Shown here one piece after another: positions 17,928 to 29,600 of a DNA stretch of 64,000 bases (positions are counted from its first letter, which is position 1; each line of letters begins with the position of its first letter). The translations under genes and the position numbers were made by a program. Where the stretch lies: positions 44,641 through 108,640 of the forward strand of contig NZ_QEHM01000013.1 in the NCBI RefSeq assembly GCF_003116585.1, given 5' to 3'. This DNA comes from Albibacillus kandeliae. GTDB lineage: Bacteria > Pseudomonadota > Alphaproteobacteria > Rhodobacterales > Rhodobacteraceae. The notes under the pieces are model-generated. The model worked only from the letters and a program-made list of their open reading frames with translations. It did no database searches and had not been told where the DNA came from.

Positions 17928-19883
17928 ATGAACGATCTTCTGACCCCGGCAGCACCGGCCGAATACGACGCATCCTCGATCGAAGTGCTCGAAGGGCTGG
18001 AACCCGTCCGCAAGCGGCCCGGCATGTATATCGGGGGCACCGACGAACGGGCCCTGCATCACCTCGTGGCCGAGGTTCTCGACAACTCGATGGACGAGGC
18101 CGTCGCCGGCCATGCCAACCGGATCGAGGTCGAGCTGCACGAGGACTATTCGATCACCGTCCGCGACAACGGGCGCGGCATCCCGATCGACCCGCACCCC
18201 AAGTTCCCGGGCAAGTCGGCGCTGGAGGTCATCCTCTGCACCCTGCACGCGGGCGGCAAGTTCGGCGGCAAGGCTTACGAGACCTCGGGCGGTCTGCACG
18301 GCGTGGGCGCCTCGGTGGTGAACGCGCTCTCGGATTCGATGGTGGTGCAGGTCGCGCGCGACCGGCAGCTTTACGAGCAGCGCTTTTCGCGCGGCATCCC
18401 GCTTGGCCCGGTCGAGCAGATCGGCGCGGCCCCCAACCGGCGCGGGACGACGACGACCTTTCACGCCGACGAGCAGATCTTCGGCCATCACCGCTTCAAG
18501 CCCGCGCGGCTGTTCAAGTCGATCCGCTCCAAGGCCTACCTCTTCTCCGGGGTCGAGATCCGCTGGAAGTCGGCCATCGACGACGGCGAGACGCCGACCG
18601 AGGCGACCTTCCACTTTCCCGGCGGCCTTGCCGATTACCTGACCGAGACGCTGGGCGGCGCCTCGACCTATGCCGACCGTCCCTTCTCGGGCGTCGTGGA
18701 CTTCAAGGAGAAGTTCAACACGCCGGGCAAGGTCGACTGGGCGATCAACTGGACCCCGTCGCGCGACGGCTTCATCCAGTCCTACTGTAACACCGTGCCG
18801 ACGCCCGAGGGCGGCACCCACGTGGCCGGGTTCTGGAACGCGATCCTCAAGGGGATCAAGGCCTATGGCGAGCTGATCAGCAACCGCAAGGCGGCGCAGA
18901 TCACCCGCGAAGACCTGATGGCGGGCGGCTGCGCGCTGGTATCCTGCTTTATCCGCGAGCCGGAATTCGTGGGCCAGACCAAGGACCGTCTGGCCACCAC
19001 CGAGGCCCAGCGGCTGGTCGAGAACGCGGTGCGCGACCACTTCGACAACTGGCTGGCGGCGGATACCAAGTCTGCCGGGGCGATCCTCGACTTCCTCGTG
19101 CTGCGTGCCGAGGAGCGGATGCGCCGGCGGCAGGAGAAGGAGACACAGCGCAAGTCGGCGACCAAGAAGCTGCGTCTGCCGGGCAAGCTGGTCGACTGTT
19201 CGAACAGTTCGCGCGAAGGCACCGAGCTGTTCATCGTCGAAGGGGACTCGGCCGGTGGCTCGGCCAAGATGGCGCGCGACCGCAAGACCCAGGCGCTGCT
19301 GCCGCTGCGGGGCAAGATCCTGAACGTGCTGGGCGCGGCCTCGTCCAAGCTGGGCCAGAACACCGAGATCAACGACCTCGCACAGGCGCTTGGCGTGGGG
19401 CTGGGCACCAAGTTCAACATCGACGATCTGCGGTATGACAAGATCATCATCATGACCGACGCCGACGTCGACGGGGCGCATATCGCCTCGCTGCTGATGA
19501 CCTTCTTCTTCACCCAGATGCGCCCGATGATCGACACCGGGCACCTCTACCTCGCCTGCCCGCCCCTGTTCCGCCTGACGCAGGGCGCCAAGCGGGTCTA
19601 TTGCGTGGACGAGGCCGAGCGCGACAAGTGGCTGGCCAAGGGTCTTGGCGGCAAGGGCAAGATCGACGTCTCGCGCTTCAAGGGTCTGGGCGAGATGGAC
19701 GCGAAGGACCTGAAAGAGACGACGATGGATCCGGCCTCGCGCAAGCTGATCCGGGTGACGATCGACGAGGACGAGCCCGGCGAGACCGGCGACCTGGTGG
19801 AACGGCTGATGGGCAAGAAGCCCGAACTGCGGTTCCAGTACATCCAGGAGAACGCCCGTTTCGTGGAGGAGCTGGATGTTTGA
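17928..19883 (+). CDS. parE: DNA topoisomerase IV subunit B
   Basis: ATPase subunit of topoisomerase IV, which decatenates chromosomes with ParC. The 651-residue protein has the GHKL ATPase motifs (LDNSMDEAVAG with N53 and D57, DNGRGIPI, GLHGVGASVVNALS), the toprim motif EGDSAGGSA and DADVDGAHI, and the C-terminus FQYIQENARFVEELDV. The length, without the GyrB insertion, favours ParE over GyrB. ATG 17928 (MNDLL) is chosen; an in-frame ATG at 17916 is an alternative and ribosome sites are weak for both. Confidence 0.95.
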   Translation: MNDLLTPAAPAEYDASSIEVLEGLEPVRKRPGMYIGGTDERALHHLVAEVLDNSMDEAVAGHANRIEVELHEDYSITVRDNGRGIPIDPHPKFPGKSALEVILCTLHAGGKFGGKAYETSGGLHGVGASVVNALSDSMVVQVARDRQLYEQRFSRGIPLGPVEQIGAAPNRRGTTTTFHADEQIFGHHRFKPARLFKSIRSKAYLFSGVEIRWKSAIDDGETPTEATFHFPGGLADYLTETLGGASTYADRPFSGVVDFKEKFNTPGKVDWAINWTPSRDGFIQSYCNTVPTPEGGTHVAGFWNAILKGIKAYGELISNRKAAQITREDLMAGGCALVSCFIREPEFVGQTKDRLATTEAQRLVENAVRDHFDNWLAADTKSAGAILDFLVLRAEERMRRRQEKETQRKSATKKLRLPGKLVDCSNSSREGTELFIVEGDSAGGSAKMARDRKTQALLPLRGKILNVLGAASSKLGQNTEINDLAQALGVGLGTKFNIDDLRYDKIIIMTDADVDGAHIASLLMTFFFTQMRPMIDTGHLYLACPPLFRLTQGAKRVYCVDEAERDKWLAKGLGGKGKIDVSRFKGLGEMDAKDLKETTMDPASRKLIRVTIDEDEPGETGDLVERLMGKKPELRFQYIQENARFVEELDV

Positions 19884-19903
19884 GGGGGGTCCCTAGCCCC
19901 CTC
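19882..19903 (+). terminator. Stem-loop overlapping the parE stop
   Basis: GAGGGGG at 19882-19888 pairs with CCCCCTC at 19897-19903 over an 8-base loop that overlaps the parE stop codon. No T-tract, so its activity is uncertain. Confidence 0.4.
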
Positions 19904-20126
19904 GGGCCCCCGCCCTGACAAACGTCTGAACAGCCAGATAAGCCCCCGCTCTGAAACCTGACGCGTTGCGGCCCTTGTGGCTTTGCAATCCCGTCAGCCT
20001 TTTGCGCGTTCCCTATGCTTTGGCCCGAGATCGTCCGGGCCCATTTCAACCCGCACAGCGAACATATGTTGTGAAAAACCTCGCTGCGTGCTCCTCTCGG
20101 CGCGCAATGCATAACGAGGTCAAACC

Positions 20127-20963
20127 ATGTTTGCCGGAACTGATATCACACTGCGCATTTACGCCCCCACGCTCGACACCCAGATCACGCGGCCCGCTAC
20201 GGCGACGGTCTCGGAGGTGGACTACGAGTTCTACGACGCCTCCTTCTACGACATCTCGGGCGACCCCTATAACGTCGTCGCCGCCGCCTTTGACGTGCAT
20301 GGCAGCATCGTCACCTACCGGGTGCTGGAGTCCGGCCACTATTCCAACGTGGACGACGACACCGGGTTCAACGGCTACGAGATCACCTTTGACCTGCTGA
20401 AGACCGATCCGCATCTGTCGCTGATGAACGCGCGGATCATGGAGGATTACAACACGCTCGAACTGCCGGACGAGTTCGTCACCTTCACCGCCAACAAGCT
20501 GCGGGTGAATGTCGACAACTACTACTTCTCGACCAACGAGATGATCAGCGTCGTCCTGGACATCAAGTATGCCGGTGACAGCGGGCGTGACGTGTTCAGC
20601 AGTGGCGAGGGCAATGACCTGATCCTTGGCGGCGGTGGCGCCGACATCCTGTTTGGCGGTGCCGGCAATGACCGGATCAAGGGCGGCGCGGGCAACGACC
20701 TGATCGAAGGCGGCGCCGGGGCGGACAGGCTCTGGGGCAACAAGGGCAACGATACCTTCGTCCTCTCGCTGAATGGCCAGCGCGACAAGATCATGGACTA
20801 CCGGGCTGGCGACAGCTTCCTGATCCAGACCACGGCGGACAGCTTCGACGATCTGCGCATCGTTCAGAAGGGCGACGACGTGTTGATCGCGAGCGACAGG
20901 GCAAGCTTCCTTGTGCTCGACACCGACCTGTCGGACATCACCGCGAACGACTTCATCTTCTGA
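20127..20963 (+). CDS. RTX-repeat calcium-binding protein, probably type I secreted
   Basis: A 278-residue acidic protein without a Sec signal. Residues about 159-212 contain RTX nonapeptide repeats (GEGNDLILG, GGGADILFG, GAGNDRIKG, GAGNDLIEG, GAGADRLWG, GNKGNDTF) that fold as a calcium-loaded parallel beta-roll. The C-terminal DLSDITANDFIF is an acidic/hydrophobic tail of the kind read by type I secretion systems. The N-terminal 150 residues show no known enzyme motif. No ABC/HlyD transporter genes lie nearby. ATG 20127 follows GAGG. Confidence 0.82.
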   Translation: MFAGTDITLRIYAPTLDTQITRPATATVSEVDYEFYDASFYDISGDPYNVVAAAFDVHGSIVTYRVLESGHYSNVDDDTGFNGYEITFDLLKTDPHLSLMNARIMEDYNTLELPDEFVTFTANKLRVNVDNYYFSTNEMISVVLDIKYAGDSGRDVFSSGEGNDLILGGGGADILFGGAGNDRIKGGAGNDLIEGGAGADRLWGNKGNDTFVLSLNGQRDKIMDYRAGDSFLIQTTADSFDDLRIVQKGDDVLIASDRASFLVLDTDLSDITANDFIF

Positions 20964-21005
20964 GGAAGCCGGAAGCGCTTCGGCGCCCGGCCCCCAACGA
21001 AAAAG

Positions 21006-21026
21006 GTCGGGCACCCTGCCCGGCCT
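21006..21026. terminator. Bidirectional terminator between the RTX gene and ftsH
   Basis: GGTCGGGC (21006-21013) pairs with GCCCGGCC (21019-21026), allowing one wobble, with loop ACCCT. The plus strand continues TTTCTC and the minus strand TTTTTCG, so it can end both convergent transcripts. Confidence 0.75.
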
Positions 21027-21046
21027 TTCTCATCTCTCCCCGAGGC

Positions 21047-22963
<1,917 letters not shown>

Positions 22964-22969
22964 AGGAAA

Positions 22970-22976
22970 TCTCCTC
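22970..22976 (-). promoter_or_regulatory. Ribosome binding site that sets the ftsH TTG start
   Basis: The minus strand reads GAGGAGA-TTTCCT-TTG. The strong Shine-Dalgarno with a six-base spacer points to TTG 22963; the GTG at 22978 overlaps the site itself and is therefore unlikely. Confidence 0.7.
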
Positions 22977-23041
22977 ACTCCACGGCATTTGACCGATCAG
23001 ATGCCGGCTTGCTCTCTAAGATAGAGATCGGACGGGCAGAT

Positions 23042-24295
23042 TCAATGCGATAATAGTTCGCCGAACACGCCTTCTTGATCGCTTTCGCAGCGCGCCTGCC
23101 ATCCCTCGCCGATCCCCGCGAGAGGGGCCGCGACCAGCCGGTCGCCCTGCCAGAGGGCGGGCGAGGCCAGCAGCGTGTCGCGGGGGCGGCCGGTGTCGCG
23201 CCAGCCGGAGCATTGGGCCAGTCCCTCGGGTCCGAGGGCGCGGATTTCTCCGCCTTCGACAGCGGGTCCCTCAAGGTGCCAGCGGCGGTCCCAGGGCTGG
23301 CCAGGGTCGCCGGTCAGCTCCTGCACGGCGGCAAATTCACGCATCAGGCGGCACTGCCCCTCGCCGGGGACCAGAACGCATCCGGCGAGCGTAGCCTTGC
23401 GCCCGTCCGACAGGGCGTCGAGCAGACCGGAAAGCTCGGCCCGGCGCGGCGGATAGTGGGCGCCTCCGATCCACATCAGCGCCGCGACCAGCAGGCGGCG
23501 GCGGGTCTCTCGCGGCAGGGCCAGCAGGCCCCCGGTGTCGAAGACAATGTCCCCGGCATCCACCTGCGCCAGATCGCGGGCGGCACGGTGGGTCGCCTCC
23601 ACCAGCACCTCGCGGGCCTCGGCCATGTGGTCGGCGACGGCGTTGAGCGCGGAGGTCGTGATGCCGAGGTTCTCAAGCTCCGTCAGGGCCTTGCGAGCCC
23701 TAATTCGCGCATATCCCTCGTCCTCGTTGCTCGGGTCCTCGCTCCACGTCAGGCCGTTGCGGCGCAGGTAGGCGCGCAGGTCCTCGCGGGTCAGCGAGAG
23801 CATGGGGCGCAGGAAGCGGATGCCATCCACCCACCGTTCGCGGTGCATCGCCGCGAGGCCATCGACCCCGGCGGCGCGGCCAAGGCGCATCAGCACGGTC
23901 TCGGCCCGGTCGTCGGAGGTATGACCGAGCGCGACGGTCGGAATGCCCTGCCCGCGCGCCCAGTCCGAGAGCAGCGCGTAGCGCGCGCGGCGGGCCTGAT
24001 CCTGCAGGTTTCCGGAGCCGTCCCAGCCCTGCCAGCGGAGTGTATCATGGGAAATGCCGAGGTCTGCCGCCTGCCCTGCGGCGGCCCGTGCCTCGGCGGC
24101 GGCCTCGGGTCTCAGGCCGTGATCGACGGTGGCTGCGTGGAGGGTGACGCCGGTCCCGGCAAAGCCCCGGGCGAGGGACAGCAGAAGGGCGGTGGAATCT
24201 CCACCGCCCGAAACCGCGATCCCGATGCGCCTTGGCGGGGTTTCGCCGAAGGCCGCGCGAACGGCCCGCGAAATCGCGAGGTCTTCGGGGTTCAA
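23042..24295 (-). CDS. tilS: tRNA(Ile)-lysidine synthetase
   Basis: Converts C34 of the CAU-anticodon tRNA-Ile to lysidine with ATP and lysine so that it decodes AUA. The 417-residue protein has the PP-loop motif SGGGDS at 29-34, then HAATVDHGLRPEA and VALGHTSDDRAET, all diagnostic. The C-terminal region is divergent as usual. ATG 24295 overlaps the stop of cpoB (ATGA). The tol-pal-cpoB-tilS-ftsH order is common in Rhodobacterales. Confidence 0.95.
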   Translation of the reverse strand: MNPEDLAISRAVRAAFGETPPRRIGIAVSGGGDSTALLLSLARGFAGTGVTLHAATVDHGLRPEAAAEARAAAGQAADLGISHDTLRWQGWDGSGNLQDQARRARYALLSDWARGQGIPTVALGHTSDDRAETVLMRLGRAAGVDGLAAMHRERWVDGIRFLRPMLSLTREDLRAYLRRNGLTWSEDPSNEDEGYARIRARKALTELENLGITTSALNAVADHMAEAREVLVEATHRAARDLAQVDAGDIVFDTGGLLALPRETRRRLLVAALMWIGGAHYPPRRAELSGLLDALSDGRKATLAGCVLVPGEGQCRLMREFAAVQELTGDPGQPWDRRWHLEGPAVEGGEIRALGPEGLAQCSGWRDTGRPRDTLLASPALWQGDRLVAAPLAGIGEGWQARCESDQEGVFGELLSH

Positions 24296-25173
24296 GAGCA
24301 GCCCAGCTTGGCCATTTCCTGTTGCGCCGAGGCGACCGAGGCATTGCCCGGGAACCGGACGCCCACCTCGTTCAGCGTGACACAGGCCTGATCGCGTTGG
24401 CCGAGCTTGCCGAGGGCCGTGCCGAGACGGGTCAGCGCATCGGGTGCGACCGGGCCGGTGGTGTCGGCGCTGAAGCTCGCCAGATAGGCGCGCGCGGCCT
24501 CGCGGGTATCGCCCACGTTGTCGAGCGCCTGACCGCGACCAAGGCTCGCCTGTGCGGCCAGCGGGCTGCCGGGGTACGCCTGGTTGAAGCCCGCGAAGAG
24601 GTTCGCCGCCGTCTGGTAGTCACCGCTCTCCAGCGCCTTGCTGGCGGCCTGGAAGTCGGACTGTTCGCCCACGGCGAGTTCCGGGCTGCCGCTGCCGGTC
24701 GAGGGCTGGGGCACGCCCGGGGTGATCATCGACGTGCCGGATTGCGCCGGCTGGCCGGAGCCCGTCGCCGGAAGCTCGGCGCTGGCCGTGCCACCGCCGA
24801 GGATCGTCTGGGTGCTGGCCTTGCCCGGATCGCAGTTGGTTTCCAGCTCGCACAGGCGGAAGGCCAGATCGTCGATCTGGTTCGAGCCGTCGGTGACGAC
24901 ACGGTTCACCCGGTTCTGCAGTTCTTCCGCCATGTTGGTGAGCCGCGTCAGCTCGGCCTCCATGGCGGTGACGCGATCCAGCACCGAGCTGCCGCCGAGG
25001 TTGGCCGACGGCGTTCCGGTGGTGGACAGCTCGCGGTTGAGCTTCTGCATCTCCACGTGCAGGACGGCCAGTTCCTGCTTGATATCGGCCAGGGTCTGCT
25101 GCCGGTCCTGCGCCACGGCCCCGAGGGGGGCCGTGAGCATCAGTGCCGAAACTGCGAGGGCTGCGAACCGCAT
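24292..25173 (-). CDS. cpoB: Cell division coordinator CpoB (YbgF), Tol-Pal system
   Basis: A periplasmic protein of 293 residues that links the Tol-Pal machine to septal peptidoglycan synthesis. ATG 25173 (MRFAALAV) is preferred to a GTG just upstream. The signal peptide ends near residue 22 (GAVAQ), followed by a coiled coil (about 25-60 and 75-105), a Gly/Ser/Thr/Pro-rich linker and C-terminal TPR repeats (DFQAASKALESGDYQTAANL onward). Its stop overlaps the tilS start. Placement directly after pal is characteristic. Confidence 0.92.
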   Translation of the reverse strand: MRFAALAVSALMLTAPLGAVAQDRQQTLADIKQELAVLHVEMQKLNRELSTTGTPSANLGGSSVLDRVTAMEAELTRLTNMAEELQNRVNRVVTDGSNQIDDLAFRLCELETNCDPGKASTQTILGGGTASAELPATGSGQPAQSGTSMITPGVPQPSTGSGSPELAVGEQSDFQAASKALESGDYQTAANLFAGFNQAYPGSPLAAQASLGRGQALDNVGDTREAARAYLASFSADTTGPVAPDALTRLGTALGKLGQRDQACVTLNEVGVRFPGNASVASAQQEMAKLGCS

Positions 25174-25192
25174 CACGTCACCTATGTCTGGA

Positions 25193-25708
25193 TCAGCTCG
25201 TCAGGCCAGCTGCCAGCACCGTCACCGCGCGGCGGTTCTTGGCGTAGCAGGCCTCGTTGCTACAAATCTCGATCGGGCGTTCCTTGCCGTAACTCACCGT
25301 CTTGAGGCGGTTCGGCGCGACGCCGCGCGAAATCAGGTACTCGCGTGCCGCGTTGGCCCGGCGGGCGCCGAGGGCGAGGTTGTACTCGCGGGTGCCCTGC
25401 TCGTCCGCGTGGCCTTCGATCACGGCCACGTAGTCGCCGTTGCGCGACAGCCAGTCAGCCTGGCCGTTCAGGATCTGCTGTGCCTCGGGGGTCAGCGACG
25501 ACTGGTCGATCAGGAAGTGAACGCGGTCGCCGATGGTCTGGTTGAAATAAGCGGTGGAGGACGGATCGTTTGCCGAACCCGGCACGATGGCGCCGCTCGC
25601 GCCGGAACCGGAGCCATAGCCGTCGCCCTTGCCGAACCGGCCGGCGTTGGTACAGGCCGAGACGGCGATAAGGGCGCCGATCATCAGGAATTTCGTCAGG
25701 GTGCTCAT
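25193..25708 (-). CDS. pal: Peptidoglycan-associated lipoprotein Pal
   Basis: Outer-membrane lipoprotein that binds peptidoglycan and TolB. The 171-residue protein starts at ATG 25708 and has the lipobox VSAC, lipidated at C19. A Gly/Ser linker leads to the OmpA-like domain (FLIDQSSLTPEAQQIL, IEGHADEQGTREYNLALG, RRANAAREYL), which holds the diaminopimelate-binding residues. It ends with a Cys pair (EICSNEACYAKNRR). Upstream 83 bases separate it from tolB. Confidence 0.96.
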   Translation of the reverse strand: MSTLTKFLMIGALIAVSACTNAGRFGKGDGYGSGSGASGAIVPGSANDPSSTAYFNQTIGDRVHFLIDQSSLTPEAQQILNGQADWLSRNGDYVAVIEGHADEQGTREYNLALGARRANAAREYLISRGVAPNRLKTVSYGKERPIEICSNEACYAKNRRAVTVLAAGLTS

Positions 25709-25791
25709 GTTTTGCCTCAGTAGCATATGTTATTGCGTTGGTTCTATCACAGCGCCCACGTCATGTGAACGTGGGCGTTCTGTTGCCGAAA

Positions 25792-27123
25792 TCAATTTTG
25801 CAGGGGTGACCAATCCGGATCCGATGCGCCATCGGGCGTCGGCACCGGCTTGAGGTTCCGACCGGTGATATCGACCGAGTAGAGCGAGGAGCGGCCCTGC
25901 GCGCCCTGCGTCTCGCGGGCGAACATGATGACCCGCCCGTTCGGCGCCCAGGTCGGGCCCTCGTCGAGGAAGGAGGCGGTCAGCAGGCGTTCCTCGCTGC
26001 CGTCCGTGCGCATCACGCCGATGTAGAAGCGGCCCTGGTTCTGCTTGGTGAAGGCGATCATGTCGCCGCGCGGGGACCAGACCGGCGTGCCGTAGCGGCC
26101 CTGGCCAAAGCTGATGCGCCGTGCCTCGCCACCACCGGCGGGCATGATGTAGATCTGCTGGCCGCCGGAGCGGTCGGATTCAAACACGATCTGGCTGCCG
26201 TCGGGCGAGAAGCTGGGCGCCGTCTCGATCGAGGGCGCATTGGTCAGCTGGCTGGTCTGGCCGCTGGCGATGTCCATCGCGTAGATGTCGGTATTGCCGC
26301 CCTTCTCGATCGAGAAGACCACCGTCTTGCCGTTGGGCGCGAACCGGGGCGCAAAGCTCATGGTGCCTTCCTGCTGCTGCAGGACACGGCGCTGCACCTG
26401 CCCGATGTCGAGGACATAGATGCGCGGACTGCCGGACTCGTAGCTGGTGTAGAGGACCCGGTCGCCCGAGGGCGAGAACCGCGGCGCCAGCACGATCGAG
26501 GCGCTGTCGGTCAGGTACTGCACGTTGGCGCCGTCGTAATCCATGATCGCAAGGCGCTTGAGGCGGTTGTCCTTGGGCCCGGACTCGGACACGAAGACCA
26601 CGCGGCTGTCGAAGTAGCCGCCCTCGCCGGTGATGCGCGCATAGACCGCGTCGGCCACCTTGTGCGCCATGCGGCGCCAGCCCGAGGCACTGCCCGAGAA
26701 CTGGAGGCCGTTGCCGAGTTCGGCATCGGAGAACACGTCGTAGACCCGGAACTGCACGGTCACCTGCCCGCCCGACACGCTGACCGAGCCGGTGATCAGC
26801 GCCTGCGCGTTGATCGCCTTCCAGTCGGCGTATTGCACCGGCGCGGCGAAATCGCGGACCTGGCTGATGTAGGCGCTGGAGGGCAGTTCGCGGAACAGCC
26901 CCGTCCCGGTCAGGTCCGAGGCGATGACGCGCGCGATATCGCGCCCGACCTGCGCCGCTTCGCCCGAAGCCGGAACGAAATCCGGCACCGCGAAGGGCAA
27001 GGGCTCGATCACGCCGTCGGTGATCTCGATCCTGAGAGGTCCGTTCTGTGCCGCCACCTGGCTGGAGACATTGGTGAAAAACAGGCTAGCCCCGATGAGA
27101 AGGCTCAGCATGTACCGCTTCAT
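25792..27123 (-). CDS. tolB: Tol-Pal system protein TolB
   Basis: Periplasmic beta-propeller that couples TolA to Pal. The 443-residue protein begins at ATG 27123 with a signal peptide (about 1-25, ending QVAAQ). An N-terminal alpha/beta domain is followed by six propeller blades recognisable by repeated motifs such as [44 protein letters not shown] and [14 protein letters not shown]. Its start overlaps the tolA stop (ATGA), so expression is coupled. Confidence 0.96.
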   Translation of the reverse strand: MKRYMLSLLIGASLFFTNVSSQVAAQNGPLRIEITDGVIEPLPFAVPDFVPASGEAAQVGRDIARVIASDLTGTGLFRELPSSAYISQVRDFAAPVQYADWKAINAQALITGSVSVSGGQVTVQFRVYDVFSDAELGNGLQFSGSASGWRRMAHKVADAVYARITGEGGYFDSRVVFVSESGPKDNRLKRLAIMDYDGANVQYLTDSASIVLAPRFSPSGDRVLYTSYESGSPRIYVLDIGQVQRRVLQQQEGTMSFAPRFAPNGKTVVFSIEKGGNTDIYAMDIASGQTSQLTNAPSIETAPSFSPDGSQIVFESDRSGGQQIYIMPAGGGEARRISFGQGRYGTPVWSPRGDMIAFTKQNQGRFYIGVMRTDGSEERLLTASFLDEGPTWAPNGRVIMFARETQGAQGRSSLYSVDITGRNLKPVPTPDGASDPDWSPLQN

Positions 27124-28316
27124 CTGATCCGCATCCTTTCCGGATTGAAGGTCATCTCGATCTCGCGCCATTGCGCGTACTTGTCTGCCGGCAGGTCGAA
27201 CCCGGAGGCGCCGCAGCGGATGATCGCCCGCCTGGCGGCTTCGAACGCCTGTTGCGCCGACCCGCCGGTCCCACCGGAACTCGATACCATGCGAATGGTT
27301 CCCGTATCTGGCCGTCCGTCCTGCGACATCGTGACATTTACGACAACAGTCGTCTTCAAAGCCTCAGATGACAAGGACCCAACGTTCCAGCAGCGCTGAA
27401 CCGCGATCCGGAGTGCATCTTTTTCGCCCGAAGTCAGCGGCGGGCCCGAGGGCGCCGGGCTTGCCGACTTCTCGCCGCCAAGCGCTTCGGCCAGTGCGTC
27501 GTTGACCGCGCTCGAGGTATCGACGGGCTTGGCCTCCGGTTTCGGTTCGGGCTTGGGCTCGGTCTTGGCCTCCTGCACCGGCTTCGGCTTTTCGGCCGGT
27601 TTCTCTACCGGTTTCTCCACCGGTTTCGGCTCGGGCGTCTCGCGGGCCTCAGGCGCGGCAGCGGTCTCGACCGGCGCGGGTCGTGTCGGGCGCACCGACG
27701 GGCGCACCGACTGCTGCGGTGCGAGGGCGAGGTTCGGCTTCTGCTCGGGCTCGATCCGGTCGGTTGCCTCCTTCGGCGCAGTCTCCTCCTTGGGCTCCTG
27801 CGGGGTGGCGGCGCCCTCGTCCGGCACCACTTCGGCCTGCTTCACCTCGTCCGGCTTGGCATCGGGCGGCGGGGTCTCGACGATTTCGGGCGCGATCCGC
27901 TCGGCCTTGGGCGCGGCGGTTTCCTCGGGCTGTTCGACCGGGGCCTCGACCACGTCGGGCTTGTCGGGCTGCGGGCGCACCTGCGGCTCCACCGGCGCCG
28001 GGGCGACCTCGGGGGCCGGGGTCGGCTCGGGTTCGGGCTCCGGCTCGGCCTCGGCGACCTCCGGTTCGGGTTCAGGCTCGGCAGGCGGTTCCTCGGGCGC
28101 AGCGGCAGGCTGTTCCGCCTCGGCGGGGGCCTCGGGCGTTTCCGAGACTTCGGGCTGCTTCTCGCCCGAGACAAGAGCGGCGTATTCCTCGGCCGACACC
28201 ACGGTCGCCGAGGCCATCTCGAACGGAAGCGGGTCGGACTCGAAACTCCCCGCGAAGAGCACGACGAGGATCAGTCCGACGTGGACTGCACCAGAGATTT
28301 TTGCGCCGGTTTGCAC
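27120..28316 (-). CDS. tolA: Cell envelope protein TolA
   Basis: Inner-membrane protein that spans the periplasm and transmits TolQR energy to TolB-Pal. It has 398 residues with GTG start at 28316 and GAGG 8 bases upstream. One transmembrane helix lies at about 7-23, followed by roughly 250 residues of Pro/Glu/Ala/Lys-rich linker. The C-terminal globular domain ([34 protein letters not shown]) contains the two cysteines expected of TolA domain III. The linker here is Pro-Glu-rich rather than the Ala-Lys-rich helix of E. coli. Confidence 0.93.
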   Translation of the reverse strand: MQTGAKISGAVHVGLILVVLFAGSFESDPLPFEMASATVVSAEEYAALVSGEKQPEVSETPEAPAEAEQPAAAPEEPPAEPEPEPEVAEAEPEPEPEPTPAPEVAPAPVEPQVRPQPDKPDVVEAPVEQPEETAAPKAERIAPEIVETPPPDAKPDEVKQAEVVPDEGAATPQEPKEETAPKEATDRIEPEQKPNLALAPQQSVRPSVRPTRPAPVETAAAPEARETPEPKPVEKPVEKPAEKPKPVQEAKTEPKPEPKPEAKPVDTSSAVNDALAEALGGEKSASPAPSGPPLTSGEKDALRIAVQRCWNVGSLSSEALKTTVVVNVTMSQDGRPDTGTIRMVSSSGGTGGSAQQAFEAARRAIIRCGASGFDLPADKYAQWREIEMTFNPERMRIR

Positions 28317-28326
28317 CTTGCCGACC

Positions 28327-28800
28327 TCATCCGCCCGCCTGGTCGAGCGTGGGCCCGCCGGTATCGGTCACCAGACCGACGTTGGAGAAGCCGCCCGCGT
28401 TGAGCGCTCCCATGACCTGCATCACGTCCTGATAGGGGATCGCGCCATCCGCCCGCAGGAAGATGCGGTCGGACTTGCGCTCGGAGGCGATGGCACGCAG
28501 CTTGGGAACCAGCTGGTCGCGCGGCGTCTCGGTGGTCTGGATCTCGATGCGGCCTTCCTTGGTCAGAGTGACCGTCAGCGGTTCTTCCTCGTCCCCCGGC
28601 AGCGCGTTGGCCGCCGTCTTGGGCAGGTCGACCGGCACACCGACCGTCATCAGCGGGGCCGCCACCATGAAGATGATCAGCAGCACCAGCATCACGTCCA
28701 CGAAGGGCGTGATGTTGATCTCGGACATGCGGTGGGTGCTGCGGCGGCCGCGACCGCGACGACGCCCTCCCCCCGACGATTGCTGAAGCGACGCCCCCAT
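28327..28800 (-). CDS. tolR: Tol-Pal system protein TolR
   Basis: Proton-channel partner of TolQ. The 157-residue protein has an Arg-rich cytoplasmic N-terminus, then INITPFVDVMLVLLIIFMV with the functional aspartate inside the single transmembrane helix, and a periplasmic ExbD-type domain (DGAIPYQDVMQVMGALNAGG). It follows tolQ by three bases and precedes tolA by ten. Confidence 0.96.
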   Translation of the reverse strand: MGASLQQSSGGGRRRGRGRRSTHRMSEINITPFVDVMLVLLIIFMVAAPLMTVGVPVDLPKTAANALPGDEEEPLTVTLTKEGRIEIQTTETPRDQLVPKLRAIASERKSDRIFLRADGAIPYQDVMQVMGALNAGGFSNVGLVTDTGGPTLDQAGG

Positions 28801-28803
28801 CGT

Positions 28804-29499
28804 TCAGGCGTCCAACTGGCGCGACAGGATGGTCGCGAATTCGTCGGCGAAGGATTCATAGCCCGCGATGATGCGGTCGCTGTCCGACGAGAGCTTGTTG
28901 TAGAAGATTACCGCCGGGATGGCGGCCAGCAGGCCGAGGCCGGTGGCCAGAAGCGCCTCGGCGATCCCCGGGGCCACGACTGCGAGGTTGGTGTTCTGCT
29001 CGGCCGCGATCTGGATGAAGGCATGCATGATGCCCCAGACGGTCCCGAAGAGACCGACGAAGGGGGCGGTCGACCCGATGGTGGCAAGGATCGGCAGACC
29101 GCGTTGCAGGTCCTCGGCCTCCTTGTTGATCGCCACGTCCATCGACCGGTCGATGCGGGCCTGCGCCCCGGCAATCAGGCGCCCGTCGTCGCGGTGCGAG
29201 CGGCGCCATTCGATCATGCCGGCGGCAAAGATCTTCTCCGAGTTCCCTGTCGGATCGGGGCCGATGTCCTCGAACAGCCCGTCGAGCGGCTCGCCCGACC
29301 AGAAGGAACGGTCGAAGACGCCGGCCTCGCGGCGCGCCCAGCGGTAGAGAATGTGTTTCTGGATGATGATTGCCCAGGACCAGAAGGAGGCCAGCAACAA
29401 TAGCAGCATCACCAGCTTGACCGTGAAGGTCGCGCGCGCAAACAGCGCCCACATAGAGAAGTCCATCTCCTGTGCCAGCGCCAGGGTCTGTGTGTCCAT
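28804..29499 (-). CDS. tolQ: Tol-Pal system protein TolQ
   Basis: Proton-channel subunit of the TolQR motor. The 231-residue protein has three transmembrane helices (about 20-42, 135-155 and 170-190) and the family signature LPILATIGSTAPFVGLFGTV followed by WGIMHAF. ATG 29499 begins MDTQTLAL. It is followed by tolR and preceded by ybgC with 101 bases between, which may hold an internal promoter. Confidence 0.96.
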   Translation of the reverse strand: MDTQTLALAQEMDFSMWALFARATFTVKLVMLLLLLASFWSWAIIIQKHILYRWARREAGVFDRSFWSGEPLDGLFEDIGPDPTGNSEKIFAAGMIEWRRSHRDDGRLIAGAQARIDRSMDVAINKEAEDLQRGLPILATIGSTAPFVGLFGTVWGIMHAFIQIAAEQNTNLAVVAPGIAEALLATGLGLLAAIPAVIFYNKLSSDSDRIIAGYESFADEFATILSRQLDA

Positions 29500-29600
29500 T
29501 AGCCTGCTCTTTTCCCACGGGCCGTTGTTTCGCCCTTATTCATAGGGCTTTTACAGCAGTTCCCGGGGGATTGCCAATATGTCGGCGCTCACAAGCCCGT

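Noticed and set aside
16866..19544. 892-codon minus-strand open frame opposite the hydrolase and parE genes
   Set aside because: It spans two well-supported plus-strand genes and reads as low-complexity His/Gly/Arg sequence, so it is a shadow.
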